Of a stretch of 64,000 nucleotides of DNA, positions 44,924 through 53,872 are shown piece after piece. The stretch's first letter is position 1, and each line of letters starts with the position of its first letter. A model generated the notes under the pieces. It ran no database searches. It worked only from the letters and a program-made list of their open reading frames with translations, and was not told the DNA's origin. The position numbers were made by a program, and so were the translations under genes. Source of the DNA: Falsihalocynthiibacter sp042445055 (lineage in GTDB: Bacteria; Pseudomonadota; Alphaproteobacteria; Rhodobacterales; Rhodobacteraceae); NCBI RefSeq assembly GCF_042445055.1, contig NZ_CP170339.1, positions 2,604,001 through 2,668,000 of the forward strand. Direction: 5' to 3'.

Positions 44924-46491
44924 AGCGTGAGCCCCATAGGCTTATCTTGTAACAGTGACAGGGGCATAAATTTCGCATCATCAGCGATTGTGACCCGCCC
45001 CTTTGAAGCGTCGACAATGTCACGCTGTGGATCAATGCCCGGCATAATCTCAACGGCGACCAGTCCCTTGTCCCCAAGCCGCATCACGCAACGCTCTGTG
45101 ATATATAGGATATCCTGCTTTTGCGCACGAGCCCGACGACCGGCAAATGTCACATGCTCAACTGCCTCAACCATCTTGGTGAATTTTCCGGGAGACTTAA
45201 CAATCAGTCCTTCTGGCGTGATATCCAAGTCGGCGCCGGCTTCAAAATATCCTGAGAAAACAATCATAGGGGCATGGGAAGTAATGTCTACAAAGCCGCC
45301 GCACCCTGCCGTTAGGTAGGGCTTCTTACCCAATTTTGAGACGTTAACATTGCCGTCAATATCAACTTCCATAAACGACAGGAAGGACACATCAAAGCCG
45401 CCGCCCTGAAAATAGGTAAACTGGCTGGGTGATGGCATAAACGCATCGGCGTTTGACGCACAACCAAAGGCAAACCCAGTTAACGGCATGCCACCCACTG
45501 CGCCTTGTTCGATTGCCCAAGTTACGTCTCTAGCAAAGCCTTCTTCCAAAAGGATGCGTGGCACAACTGCCGAAATTCCGAAACCCAAATTCGCTGTCTG
45601 CCCACGCTTGAGCTCCATCGCAGCGCGACGAGCTATGACCTTTTCAACGCTCATCGGCGCCTGCGTAAAGCTTTCCCAGCTGCGCATAATCTGGCCCGAG
45701 ATTGCAGGATCATAGTCGGTTTCGGTCGTCTGGCGTTGATCCGGGTCGATGACGATCAAATCCACTAGGTGTCCGGGAACTCGCACATCGTGCGGACGCA
45801 GAGTTCCCGTTGCAGTTACCCGTTTGACTTGAGCTATGACGAGTCCACCGTGATTGCGTACGGCAATTGCCTGATCCAAGCCACCAAGATAGGCCCCCTC
45901 ATGCTCATAAGTGAGGTTCCCATGTTCATCTGCGGTGGTTGCGCGCAGAATCGCAACATTCGGGACAATATTTGGAAAATGAAGCCAAGTCTCGCCAGCC
46001 ATTTCTTGACGATGCACGACCGGCTCCGCGGCCGCCGCATCATTCATCGCGCAACCTTCGCGGATCGGGTCCACAAATGTTTCGAGACCGACTTTGGTAA
46101 GAACACCTGGCCGACGTGCGGCCACGTCACGATGCATGTCATACATAATCCCAGAGGGGACATTATAGGCCTTAATGCGGTTCTCGACGATCATCTTCCA
46201 AATTTCGGGCATAGGCTTCGACGAAGGGCCGGAAGGATATGAGCCAGCAATGATCCGCGACAACATCCCCTCTCGCGCTATATGGTCAATACCTTTGATG
46301 CCATAGAGGTCGCCAGCGGCAATTGGGTGAAGTGTCGTAAGGTTTTGCGGATGATTTTCGGCGGCAAATCGCTCCCCCATCGCGCGCAAAACAAGATCCG
46401 GACACCCCAAGCCAGAAGAGGAAGAAACCGATATAACATCGCCATCATTGATCGAGGCAACCGCGTCCTTTGCGGAAACAACCTTAGACAT
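44920..46491 (-). CDS. acyl-CoA:acetate/3-ketoacid CoA-transferase, fused two-domain (YdiF/propionate CoA-transferase type)
   Basis: A 523-residue type I CoA-transferase with both halves on one chain. The N-terminal half has VSVSSSSGLGCPDLVLRAMGE-type nucleotide/CoA residues and RATTADEHGNLTYEHEGAYL (in part). The C-terminal half has NLGFGISAVVPRILLEEG and FMEVDIDGNVNVSKLG, whose Glu is probably the catalytic residue (inference from family). It activates a carboxylic acid to its CoA ester. First gene of the nine-gene operon; GGGAGGTAACATC precedes the ATG. Two TGGAACGTTCCA sites lie 44-86 bases upstream. Confidence 0.92.
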   Translation of the reverse strand: MSKVVSAKDAVASINDGDVISVSSSSGLGCPDLVLRAMGERFAAENHPQNLTTLHPIAAGDLYGIKGIDHIAREGMLSRIIAGSYPSGPSSKPMPEIWKMIVENRIKAYNVPSGIMYDMHRDVAARRPGVLTKVGLETFVDPIREGCAMNDAAAAEPVVHRQEMAGETWLHFPNIVPNVAILRATTADEHGNLTYEHEGAYLGGLDQAIAVRNHGGLVIAQVKRVTATGTLRPHDVRVPGHLVDLIVIDPDQRQTTETDYDPAISGQIMRSWESFTQAPMSVEKVIARRAAMELKRGQTANLGFGISAVVPRILLEEGFARDVTWAIEQGAVGGMPLTGFAFGCASNADAFMPSPSQFTYFQGGGFDVSFLSFMEVDIDGNVNVSKLGKKPYLTAGCGGFVDITSHAPMIVFSGYFEAGADLDITPEGLIVKSPGKFTKMVEAVEHVTFAGRRARAQKQDILYITERCVMRLGDKGLVAVEIMPGIDPQRDIVDASKGRVTIADDAKFMPLSLLQDKPMGLTL

Positions 46492-46534
46492 GATGTTACC
46501 TCCCTAGATCTCCGCTTCGCTCCACTGGCGAAAC

Positions 46535-46577
46535 TGGAACGTTCCATTTTGTGATTCTGTTTTAGTGGAACGTTCCA
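46535..46577. promoter_or_regulatory. two perfect TGGAACGTTCCA operators before CoA-transferase operon
   Basis: Sites at 46535-46546 and 46566-46577, centres 31 bases apart (three helical turns), in the 127-bp gap between the CoA-transferase start and the end of the GntR gene. They are identical to the site at 35639-35650, so both operons are probably controlled by the LacI protein encoded at 35724-36761. Confidence 0.85.
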
Positions 46578-46618
46578 AGAATGCAATAAGATTCTGGAGA
46601 GCAGCGGAACATTTTAGG

Positions 46619-47335
46619 TCAGTCCGCCTGTGCCGCGTGACCCATTGCGGCAAGTGCGGTTTTGAAATGGCGGGTCATCGCGGCCATTGCAGCATCTGGA
46701 TCTTTTTCACGGATTGCCTGAGCGATCGCTCGGTGACAATCCTGAATCCTGAGAAGATCATCACCCGCGCTTTGCGAAAGTCGTCCCTCAGAAATTGACT
46801 CGATGATAGTTTGCCGCATTGGGCGGATCACATAGTCATAAAGCGAGTTATCGGTCGCTTCTGCAATTGTCAGATGGAACGCGAAATCAAGTTCGACAAA
46901 CCGGTCCACATCGCAAATCGACTGCTCCATCTCTTCGCAAAGCTCTTCTAGCCGAGCCGCCTGCTCATCGGTACGACGCTCAGCGGCAAGGCGCGCTGCA
47001 GAGAGTTCGATGTCTTGCCGCACTTCAAGAATTTTCGGTATTGTTATCTGTTCGGTTGCAAGACCGTAGGAAAACGAAGACGCAAGAAAATCAGGGTCAA
47101 GCTCTCCGACCCGAGCACGCCGACCATTGGAAATCTTAATAATCCCGCCACCCGCAAGATAGCCCAGCGCACTTCGGATAACGGGGCGACTGACACCCGC
47201 CATCTCACACAGCTCTGCTTCTGAGGGGATCTCAGCACCAGGCGCCATCCGCTCGTCTTTGATATGGTCGATGATACGCTCAGCAACCTGAAGATACATT
47301 GGACGCCTGTCGATATCGCTCATCCCGTTGGGCAT
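46619..47335 (-). CDS. GntR-family regulator, FadR/FCD type
   Basis: A 238-residue regulator: N-terminal winged helix (RPMYLQVAERIIDHIKDERM, EIPSEAELCEMAGVSRPVIR) and C-terminal FCD domain with the metal-site pattern (LDFAFHLTIAEATDN, DCHRAIAQAIREKDPDAA). It closes the leftward operon that begins with the TRAP binding protein at 53872. It is a clear paralogue of the GntR protein at 61974, matching it in the stretches SEAELCE..GVSR, SxGRRARVG, AERRTDEQA/AMRRTEEQA and AEATDN. It may therefore bind the same CCTRTATCATAGG sites, one of which precedes its operon. Confidence 0.93.
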   Translation of the reverse strand: MPNGMSDIDRRPMYLQVAERIIDHIKDERMAPGAEIPSEAELCEMAGVSRPVIRSALGYLAGGGIIKISNGRRARVGELDPDFLASSFSYGLATEQITIPKILEVRQDIELSAARLAAERRTDEQAARLEELCEEMEQSICDVDRFVELDFAFHLTIAEATDNSLYDYVIRPMRQTIIESISEGRLSQSAGDDLLRIQDCHRAIAQAIREKDPDAAMAAMTRHFKTALAAMGHAAQAD

Positions 47336-47351
47336 TATGGCTATATTCTCC

Positions 47352-48515
47352 TCAGGCTTTCGCTTCGTTCAGTTCTGCCAACTCCCGTAGCACGTCGCCG
47401 GTATGTTGACCAGCTTGTGGCGGGGGCGTTGACGCTCTCGGGGCTGCGTTAGTGCGCACAGCGCAACCGACCAATTTCAAATCGCCGGAAACCGGATGAG
47501 GAACATCTACGACCATTCCGTTGGCCGCTGCTGCTGAAGCATTTAGCGCCTCGGCGGGGGTTCGGATTTCGGCACATAGAATACCTTGAACTTCGAGCGC
47601 AACCAGCCATTCCTCGGTTGTTTTTGTCAGAAGACGAGCTGTAATTTCACTTCGCAGCGCCTTACGGTTTTCGTATTGCAATACGGGCGTCGCAAACTCA
47701 TCCCGTTGCGTCAAATCCGGAAGTTCTAACCCTTTACAAATGAGTTGGACAGGATTGTCAGTGAACACGGGGGAAATCTCGATATAGCCGTTCGCTGTTT
47801 TCCAAGCGTGCGGAAGCGATTTCTCGGCCAGTGTCAAATTTACGTCGCCGGCGTCATCCGTGTCTGGGTTCATCGCGCGCGGCCCGTCCCAGACATGCGC
47901 GGTTAATGCAGCGCTGTGCAGGTCGGTGAATACTTGCACACCTTTCCCCGTACTCGCGCGCGAAACGAGCCCCGCGAGAATGGCGTTGCAAAGGATCATA
48001 CCAGCGAGGTGGTCCACAGAGATTGTCGGAGTTTGTGGTAGCGCGTCAGGTTTCGCCTCGGAGAAGAGGCCGCCTTCGGCTGCTGCCATTTGCGCGTGCC
48101 CCGCTCTACCACGCTCGGCATCTGGTCCTTTTTCGCCCCAACCCGATGCCGACGCATGGATAATACGTGGGAAACGTTTGTGAAGCGTTTCAAAATCGAT
48201 CCCCATTTTCTTGTCCACACCGGGCCGAAAGTTATGAACAACTACGTCCGCTGTTGCCAATAGCGCATCAAGCGACGCCTGCCCATCATCACTTTTCAAG
48301 TCAAAGACAACTGAACGCTTGTTGCGATTCAAACCCGCAAACGGCAGGCTTACACCGTCGATGAATGGCCCCCATGCGCGCGACCAATCTCCGCGACCGG
48401 GACGCTCAATCTTGATAACGTCTGCGCCCAAGTCGGCCAACATTAGCGTGGCCACAGGCCCCTGCCAAACGTGGGTGAAATCAATTACGCGAATGCCTTT
48501 GAGCAGGTCGTACAC
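47352..48515 (-). CDS. CaiB/BaiF type III CoA-transferase
   Basis: A 387-residue family III CoA-transferase. It has GIRVIDFTHVWQGPVATLMLADLGADVIKIE (seen in part), NRNKRSVVFDLK, the catalytic-Asp region ISVDHLAGMILCNAIL and a GKGVQVFTDLH segment. It transfers CoA between a dicarboxylic or hydroxy acid and a donor ester. A GTG start sits 3 bases after the enoyl-CoA hydratase stop. Together with that hydratase it suggests that the acid released in the TRAP/GH105 operon is activated to a CoA ester, in parallel with the type I transferase at 44920. Confidence 0.93.
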   Translation of the reverse strand: MYDLLKGIRVIDFTHVWQGPVATLMLADLGADVIKIERPGRGDWSRAWGPFIDGVSLPFAGLNRNKRSVVFDLKSDDGQASLDALLATADVVVHNFRPGVDKKMGIDFETLHKRFPRIIHASASGWGEKGPDAERGRAGHAQMAAAEGGLFSEAKPDALPQTPTISVDHLAGMILCNAILAGLVSRASTGKGVQVFTDLHSAALTAHVWDGPRAMNPDTDDAGDVNLTLAEKSLPHAWKTANGYIEISPVFTDNPVQLICKGLELPDLTQRDEFATPVLQYENRKALRSEITARLLTKTTEEWLVALEVQGILCAEIRTPAEALNASAAAANGMVVDVPHPVSGDLKLVGCAVRTNAAPRASTPPPQAGQHTGDVLRELAELNEAKA

Positions 48516-48518
48516 AGG

Positions 48519-49295
48519 TCAGTTTCCTTTGTAGTCGGGCGAACGTTTTTCGAGGAAAGCCGCCAGCCCTTCGGCGCCGTCCTCTGTAGATTTTGTGAAG
48601 CCGCCAGCGAGGCTTTCCAATGTGGCCATCAGTTGTAAACCGGAAGCGCCTTCTGCCAGTTGCTTTGCAACTTCCACGGCGATCGGAGCGTTGGCTGCAA
48701 TTTCGCCAGCAATTTCATTTGCGCGTTGCATCAAGGCGGCAGGTGCTACGGTTTCGGTCACCAGCCCCCAAGCCTCAGCCTTTGCAGCATCAATGGCCGT
48801 ACCAGTGTACATCATTTGCCGCGCACGAGCCGGGCCAATCAGTTTAGGCAAGCGTTGTGATCCTCCCCAACCTGGAACCGTACCGATCTTAACCTCGGGT
48901 GCTGCGAATTTCGCAGTATCAGCAGCGATGCAAAAATCAAGCGCAAGCGCCAACTCCAAGCCGCCACCGAAACAGAACCCATTGATCGCGCCGATAGTAG
49001 GTACACGTAGTGCTGAAAGTCGGTCGATCAACACATGCCCGCCGCGCACCCATTCGCGCCAAGTCATTACCGGATTTTGTTCAGCGAAGGCACCGATATC
49101 AGCGCCTACGCAAAAGCTTTTGCCCGTTGACGTTAGGATCACCGCGCGGATATCGCGGCTTTCCTCAACTCGGGTGATGGCGTCTGACAACGCCGATGTC
49201 ATTGCCAAATCAATCGCGTTCAGCTTCTCCGGACGGTTCAGCGTGATTGTGAAAACGCCGTTCTCGAGATAGGTATCTATCCGCGTGTCAGACAT
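48519..49295 (-). CDS. enoyl-CoA hydratase/isomerase family protein
   Basis: A 258-residue crotonase-fold enzyme with the oxyanion-hole segments FCVGADIGAF and NGFCFGGGLELALALD and the second catalytic-Glu region PEVKIGTVPGWGGSQRL. Paralogue of 44156-44923 in the adjoining operon. It sits between the GH105-type hydrolase and the CaiB-type transferase, 7 and 3 bases away. Specific acyl-CoA unknown. Confidence 0.93.
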   Translation of the reverse strand: MSDTRIDTYLENGVFTITLNRPEKLNAIDLAMTSALSDAITRVEESRDIRAVILTSTGKSFCVGADIGAFAEQNPVMTWREWVRGGHVLIDRLSALRVPTIGAINGFCFGGGLELALALDFCIAADTAKFAAPEVKIGTVPGWGGSQRLPKLIGPARARQMMYTGTAIDAAKAEAWGLVTETVAPAALMQRANEIAGEIAANAPIAVEVAKQLAEGASGLQLMATLESLAGGFTKSTEDGAEGLAAFLEKRSPDYKGN

Positions 49296-49302
49296 ACGCT
49301 AA

Positions 49303-50361
49303 TTACTCCGTACCTGCAGCCAAAAGCGCAGAACCCGTGCCCCATGGGCGGTGGCCAGTTTCGATGCACTCATAGCCATCAGGGTCCTGCCAGCGCAACC
49401 AAGTTTCGCCGGACACCTGCAGGAGTTCGCCCTGTTCGGTGAAATACTGACGCGTACCATCCCAACACTTATCAAATGCCGGTTTGAAATCGCCCAGATC
49501 AACACCCTTAGATGCCGCAAGCTGTGCGGCATAGGCAAACAAGAGACCAGCCGAAGATTCTTCGTAGGAATCTGGGCGTTCAAGCTGAGTACGCCACATG
49601 CCGTTCTCGATCTGAAGCGTCCAGATCTCTGCATACATCCGTTGCAGACGTTCCTTAACCTGTGTGTTCACAGGTTCTGGAACACGATCGGCGATTTCAG
49701 CCAGCGTCATTACGATCCAACCGTTACCTCGCCCCCAATAGCCGGGGCTGGTTTCGCCAGTTTCCGGATTGAACGACTGGTGGAAGAGTTCCGAGCCTTT
49801 AGCGGCTAGATACTTGAGGTGGATTTCAAGCTGTTTAATGGCCTCTTCACGGTAACGCTCGTCTCCGGTGAGTTCAGAAGCGGCAACAAGACCGGGAATG
49901 GAATAGTAAACCGTATCGGCAAAGAGCCAAGGAATATCCTCGGTGTGCTTCAATCCTTTGACGGATGTGCGCTGCGCTTTGTCCACAACAAAATCGCCGA
50001 TGTATTTGGCCATTTCGACAAGGCGTTCGTCTTTGGTTTCGTCATAGAGTGACTTGGCCAAAAGCATGATACCCCAGCTTCCGCAGAAATGCGTAACAGG
50101 AACACCCTGCTTGATTTCAAGCGCATCGCGCCAGTGATCGTGAGTAGAAAGCCCGCCTTTCAAGTGCCCATCAACCCAGCCGACAACGGTGTCGATGTAA
50201 GTTTGATTGCCAGTTTTCTTGCCGAACTCCAACAGGCCAAACATGGCCAGCGCTTCACCCCAGTCGGTGATGATGTCGGTGTTTGCAGTATCCTGTACCA
50301 GACGGTCCGCTATACGTGCGGCCAGTTCGTCGTGGGAAAGGTTTGTATCGTTGTCGAGCAT
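49303..50361 (-). CDS. GH105-type (unsaturated uronyl) glycoside hydrolase
   Basis: A 352-residue alpha/alpha-barrel protein of the GH88/GH105 group (YteR-like), which release 4,5-unsaturated uronic acids from short oligosaccharides. Recognisable parts are IITDWGEALAMFGLLEFGKK, HFCGSWGIMLLAK, LFADTVYYSIPGLV with the likely catalytic Asp, and YWGRGNGWIVMTLAEI. There is no signal peptide, so it acts on an oligosaccharide already imported. Next to the RraA-like and TRAP genes, it suggests the TRAP system may bring in an unsaturated uronate-type glycoside (inference). The stop of the RraA-like gene is 3 bases upstream. Confidence 0.8.
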   Translation of the reverse strand: MLDNDTNLSHDELAARIADRLVQDTANTDIITDWGEALAMFGLLEFGKKTGNQTYIDTVVGWVDGHLKGGLSTHDHWRDALEIKQGVPVTHFCGSWGIMLLAKSLYDETKDERLVEMAKYIGDFVVDKAQRTSVKGLKHTEDIPWLFADTVYYSIPGLVAASELTGDERYREEAIKQLEIHLKYLAAKGSELFHQSFNPETGETSPGYWGRGNGWIVMTLAEIADRVPEPVNTQVKERLQRMYAEIWTLQIENGMWRTQLERPDSYEESSAGLLFAYAAQLAASKGVDLGDFKPAFDKCWDGTRQYFTEQGELLQVSGETWLRWQDPDGYECIETGHRPWGTGSALLAAGTE

Positions 50362-50364
50362 GGT

Positions 50365-51021
50365 TCAAAAGACCCCATATTTTTCAAAAGCTTCAGTTGC
50401 ATCCATTCCGTTCAAGATGGCCTCGCGAACGTTACCTTCGGTGGCTTGCTTGGCAAGTGCCTGTTCGATCACTTCGTCGACGATGTCAGCGGGGATCGCC
50501 AGTACACCATCAATATCGCCAACAAGGTAATCACCGGTGGATACAGTTACGGCACCAAATTCTACGCTGCAGCGATAGTCGATTACGCGGCCTCGAACCC
50601 GCTGATCCTGAGCATATGAACCGTGGCTGAATACCGGATAATCCATATCCAAAATACCGTGAGTGTCGCGGATGTAGCCGTTCAAGACAGCTCCAGTAGA
50701 CCCTTTGCGTTGCGCAAGGGTTGTCATAAGTTCACCCCACATCGCACATGGCAGGTTTGCACCAGTGGCAAGATAGATCTCACCTGGTTTCAGGTCATCA
50801 ATCGCCTCGAACATTTTGCCGAATGGCTCTGCGTCGTCATAGACGGCCGCTTCTAGAACCGGCATCGCACGGCCGACCATTTTGTCGGATTGGCGCACAG
50901 GGCGAATGTTTGGTGGCAGAAACTGGTGGCGACGGCCCATTGCATCAAGAATGTCGCCCAGTAGCGCGGTGCTCAGCTTGTCGCGGAGGACATTTACTCG
51001 AGCCGAGTCATCTTTTGTCAT
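50365..51021 (-). CDS. RraA-like/4-hydroxy-4-methyl-2-oxoglutarate aldolase-family protein
   Basis: A 218-residue RraA-like protein (LSTALLGDILDAMGRRH, GANLPCAMWGELMTTLAQRKG in part, GAVLNGYIRDTHGI, GDYLVGDIDGVLAIPADIV). In the enzyme branch the GNxxxRD stretch (here GYIRD) and the downstream Asp bind a divalent metal, giving aldol cleavage or decarboxylation of oxo acids. The RraA branch instead inhibits RNase E. Context in a catabolic operon favours the enzyme branch. AAAGGAAATCGTA precedes ATG 51021. Confidence 0.85.
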   Translation of the reverse strand: MTKDDSARVNVLRDKLSTALLGDILDAMGRRHQFLPPNIRPVRQSDKMVGRAMPVLEAAVYDDAEPFGKMFEAIDDLKPGEIYLATGANLPCAMWGELMTTLAQRKGSTGAVLNGYIRDTHGILDMDYPVFSHGSYAQDQRVRGRVIDYRCSVEFGAVTVSTGDYLVGDIDGVLAIPADIVDEVIEQALAKQATEGNVREAILNGMDATEAFEKYGVF

Positions 51022-51058
51022 TACGATTTCCTTTGTTTTTTGTCATTTGCCGAACGCA

Positions 51059-52339
51059 TCAAAGAAGCACTGACGGCAGAAAAAGGGTGATTTTCGGGAA
51101 TATGATCAGCAAGAATAGGATAAGAAGCATTACGCCAATCAGTAGCAAAGTATCGGCCAGCGCATCCTCAACCTCGATCCCACCAATGGTGGAGGCAAGG
51201 AACAAACAGAGACCATAAGGCGGCGTCACCAAGCCGATCGAAACAGACACTGTCGCGATAATACCGTATTGCACGGGATCAATTCCGAGTGCGGCAATCG
51301 ATGGTAGGAAAATGGGGCCAATGATGATGGCCACAACAAGCCCGTCGAGGAAAGTACCAAGTACCAGGAATGTTAGCGAAATAGCGGCCAGTAACAGGAT
51401 CGGCTGGTTAATTGTAGAGGATAGTTGGGCGATCTCATACGGAACGCGGTAATAGGCCAACATCCAACCGAACACGCCGGCGGTGGCAACACAGAATAGC
51501 GAAAGGCTTGATATTCGAACCGTGTCGAGAAGTACCTTTCCGATATTCGAAGCTCCGATTGTGCGGTAGACAACCACGCCGAGGAACAACGCATAAAGAA
51601 CGGCCAGGATCGATGCTTCAGTTGGGGTAAAGATCCCAAACATGATGCCGCCCAAAATAATTGCCGGCATTGCCAGTGGCAGAAGTGCTCTACGGGTGTT
51701 CTCCGCAATCTCTGGCAACTTCTGGCGTGGCTCGGTCGGATACCCGCGACGACGAGCGAGATAGGCAATCAAACCCATCTGACCAAGGCCAACCATAATA
51801 CCGGGGATGATACCACCCGCGAAGAGCGCAGAAACAGATGTCCCTGTTATCGCGCCCCAGACGACCATAACGAGGCTCGGCGGAATGATGATCCCCATCA
51901 CGGAGGACGCGGCAGTGACCGCAACCGAGAACGGCGCGTCATAACCTTTTTCACGCATTGCGGGGATCAAAACGCTCCCCACGCCGGCGGTGTCAGCGGT
52001 GGATGAGCCGGAAATACCAGCAAACAACATCGACACAAGCACGTTCACATGTGCCAACCCACCTCGTAAGTGACCAACAAAACCGTAGGCCATTGCGACC
52101 AAACGCTCGGTCACACGCGCCTCGTTCATCAAGTTCCCCGCTAACAGGAAAAATGGAACAGCCAGAAGCAGGAAACTATCGAGTGAGTTGTAAGATCGGT
52201 GCACAACGATGCCGAAATCCAGACGCGGATCAAACACGATCAATGGCAGAGTCGAGATCGCAAGCGAGAAAGCCACCGGTACGCCCAATAGAACCAGCGA
52301 GATCAACCCGCCAATCAAAATGATTACTTCGATAGACAT
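51059..52339 (-). CDS. TRAP transporter large permease (DctM type)
   Basis: A 426-residue inner-membrane protein with about 12 hydrophobic segments. It has the family stretches LLAVPFFLLAGNLMNEA, GISGSSTADTAGVGSVLIPAM and IIIPPSLVMVVWG, and ends in a long hydrophobic hairpin. It is the ion-coupled translocation subunit that works with the DctQ protein at 52341 and the binding protein at 52892. One base separates it from DctQ. Confidence 0.95.
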   Translation of the reverse strand: MSIEVIILIGGLISLVLLGVPVAFSLAISTLPLIVFDPRLDFGIVVHRSYNSLDSFLLLAVPFFLLAGNLMNEARVTERLVAMAYGFVGHLRGGLAHVNVLVSMLFAGISGSSTADTAGVGSVLIPAMREKGYDAPFSVAVTAASSVMGIIIPPSLVMVVWGAITGTSVSALFAGGIIPGIMVGLGQMGLIAYLARRRGYPTEPRQKLPEIAENTRRALLPLAMPAIILGGIMFGIFTPTEASILAVLYALFLGVVVYRTIGASNIGKVLLDTVRISSLSLFCVATAGVFGWMLAYYRVPYEIAQLSSTINQPILLLAAISLTFLVLGTFLDGLVVAIIIGPIFLPSIAALGIDPVQYGIIATVSVSIGLVTPPYGLCLFLASTIGGIEVEDALADTLLLIGVMLLILFLLIIFPKITLFLPSVLL

Positions 52340-52340
52340 A

Positions 52341-52820
52341 TCAGAGTCCTAAGTCGGAGGGGTCAGTGTCTGGCTGTTCCTTCTGGAACGGCTGCACAAT
52401 GAGAAACAGGCACATCAAGAGGCCCGAAACGAAGATGGCGGCAAATGTCCAGGCCAGCGGCAGGCCCGTCACCAGCGAAACGCGGGACATGCCTCGAACG
52501 GCGAAGTGCCAGCCCTCAAAGACAAAGATCAACGCGAGAGTTCCAATAGCTGCGATCTTGAGAAATCTGGCTGCGGCGCCCAGTTTGCCGGGGAGTTTAC
52601 GCGCAAGTGACCCAATCGCAAAATGCGATTTCTCGGCCACCCCGAGCGCCGCACCCAGCATTACCATCCAGACGAACAAACCTCGCGAGGCCTCTTCAGT
52701 CCATCCAAACGATCCCGAAATTCCGAGTTGCCGATAGATGACCTGTATTGAGACAAATACAACAAGAATTGACAAAACCGTCATCAGCGCCAGCCTAAGA
52801 GCTTTCAAAACCAGTGTCAT
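52341..52820 (-). CDS. TRAP transporter small permease (DctQ type)
   Basis: A 159-residue membrane protein with four hydrophobic segments, FGWTEEASRGLFVWMVMLGAA (in part) being the DctQ signature region, and a polar C-terminus (DPSDLGL). CAGGAGGACGTC precedes the ATG. It lies 71 bases after the binding-protein gene, with a strong hairpin in the gap, and next to DctM. Confidence 0.93.
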   Translation of the reverse strand: MTLVLKALRLALMTVLSILVVFVSIQVIYRQLGISGSFGWTEEASRGLFVWMVMLGAALGVAEKSHFAIGSLARKLPGKLGAAARFLKIAAIGTLALIFVFEGWHFAVRGMSRVSLVTGLPLAWTFAAIFVSGLLMCLFLIVQPFQKEQPDTDPSDLGL

Positions 52821-52856
52821 GACGTCCTCCTGTTTGGTAGTAGTTGGTAAGTAGAA

Positions 52857-52884
52857 GTTCGGGGCGCCCCATGCCGCCCCGAAC
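52857..52884 (-). terminator. intercistronic hairpin after TRAP binding-protein gene
   Basis: GTTCGGGGCG and CGCCCCGAAC form a perfect 10-bp stem with an 8-base loop, 7 bases after the binding-protein stop and 36 bases before the DctQ start. It has the same placement as the hairpins at 25356, 41276 and 55938. Confidence 0.75.
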
Positions 52885-52891
52885 TAGAAAT

Positions 52892-53872
52892 TTATTCTAC
52901 TGCCTGGATTTCAGCGACAGTTGCAGCAAGGCCATTTGCCTCGAGTACTGGCGCAAGTGCTTCGGCTACAGTTGCCTGGAACTGTTCTTTGTCGATGTCT
53001 TGAGCTTCTGCACCGAGCGACGTTGTCAGCTCAGTAAGAATTTGCAGATCAAGACCATGCTCGATTTCGCGTTGCATCGCAGCAGCTTCGGCACCAGCAG
53101 TACGAACGGCTTCTTGCTGTTCTGGCGACAGACGCTCCATTGTTTTGGCAGAGAAGATGAACGGACGTGTAACGATTTCGTGCTGTGTCAAAGTAATGTA
53201 TGGCGCTTGCTCATAGAACTTCATGCGCTTTACCCACTCTGGCTCGTTTTCCAGACCATCAACAACACCAAGCTGCAAACCGTTGTAGATTTCGCCATAG
53301 GCCATCACAGTTGGCTGGATGCCAATGCTTCCCCAAGCCGCAGTCAGAACTTCGGTCGGGTGCAGACGCACTTTCAGACCCTTTGCATCGTCAAGAGTAG
53401 TTACTTTCTTTGATGTCACAAGGTTCCGAACCGAACCACCAAAATAGCCGAGGATTACAGCGTCTGCCTTTTCCTCGGAAAGCTGGGAGTATTTCGCACC
53501 GATGTCGCCATCGACGACGGCCTGCCAGTGGTCATAGTCGCGGAATACGAACGGCACCGCGAATACCTGCATTTCTGGAACGAACTCGGCCAGAATGGAG
53601 GGAACAGCTGTGGTCATGTCGATGATACCAGACTGAACTTGTTCGACGCTTTCAGCAAGGTTACCCAGCTGACCGTCTGGATAGATTTCAACGTCCAATT
53701 CGCCGTTTGTTAACTCTTTTACACGGTCCGCGAAGTGCTGCATGCCTTGGCCTTGAGCGGTCTCAATAGGACCGATGAGCGAGGCGCGAAGAGTTTCTGC
53801 GCTTACGATGCCCGCGCTAATTGTGAGGCTAGCCACCGTTGCGACGGCTGTGAATGTACGTGAGATTTTCAT
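52892..53872 (-). CDS. TRAP transporter substrate-binding protein (DctP family)
   Basis: A 326-residue periplasmic protein. The signal peptide ends near AGIVSAETLR (about residue 25). DctP-type body: FADRVKELTNGELDVEIYP, GLKVRLHPTEVLTAAWGSIG with the Arg that binds a substrate carboxylate, and YNGLQLGVVDGLENE. The conserved Arg implies an organic-acid ligand such as a uronate or keto acid. First gene of the operon to the GntR at 46619. Both a CCTRTATCATAGG site (53997) and a TGGAACGTTCTA site (54035) lie upstream. Confidence 0.95.
   Translation of the reverse strand: MKISRTFTAVATVASLTISAGIVSAETLRASLIGPIETAQGQGMQHFADRVKELTNGELDVEIYPDGQLGNLAESVEQVQSGIIDMTTAVPSILAEFVPEMQVFAVPFVFRDYDHWQAVVDGDIGAKYSQLSEEKADAVILGYFGGSVRNLVTSKKVTTLDDAKGLKVRLHPTEVLTAAWGSIGIQPTVMAYGEIYNGLQLGVVDGLENEPEWVKRMKFYEQAPYITLTQHEIVTRPFIFSAKTMERLSPEQQEAVRTAGAEAAAMQREIEHGLDLQILTELTTSLGAEAQDIDKEQFQATVAEALAPVLEANGLAATVAEIQAVE

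Noticed and set aside
44486..45319. 277-codon plus-strand frame
   Set aside because: Antisense to the enoyl-CoA hydratase and CoA-transferase genes; no start signal or motif.
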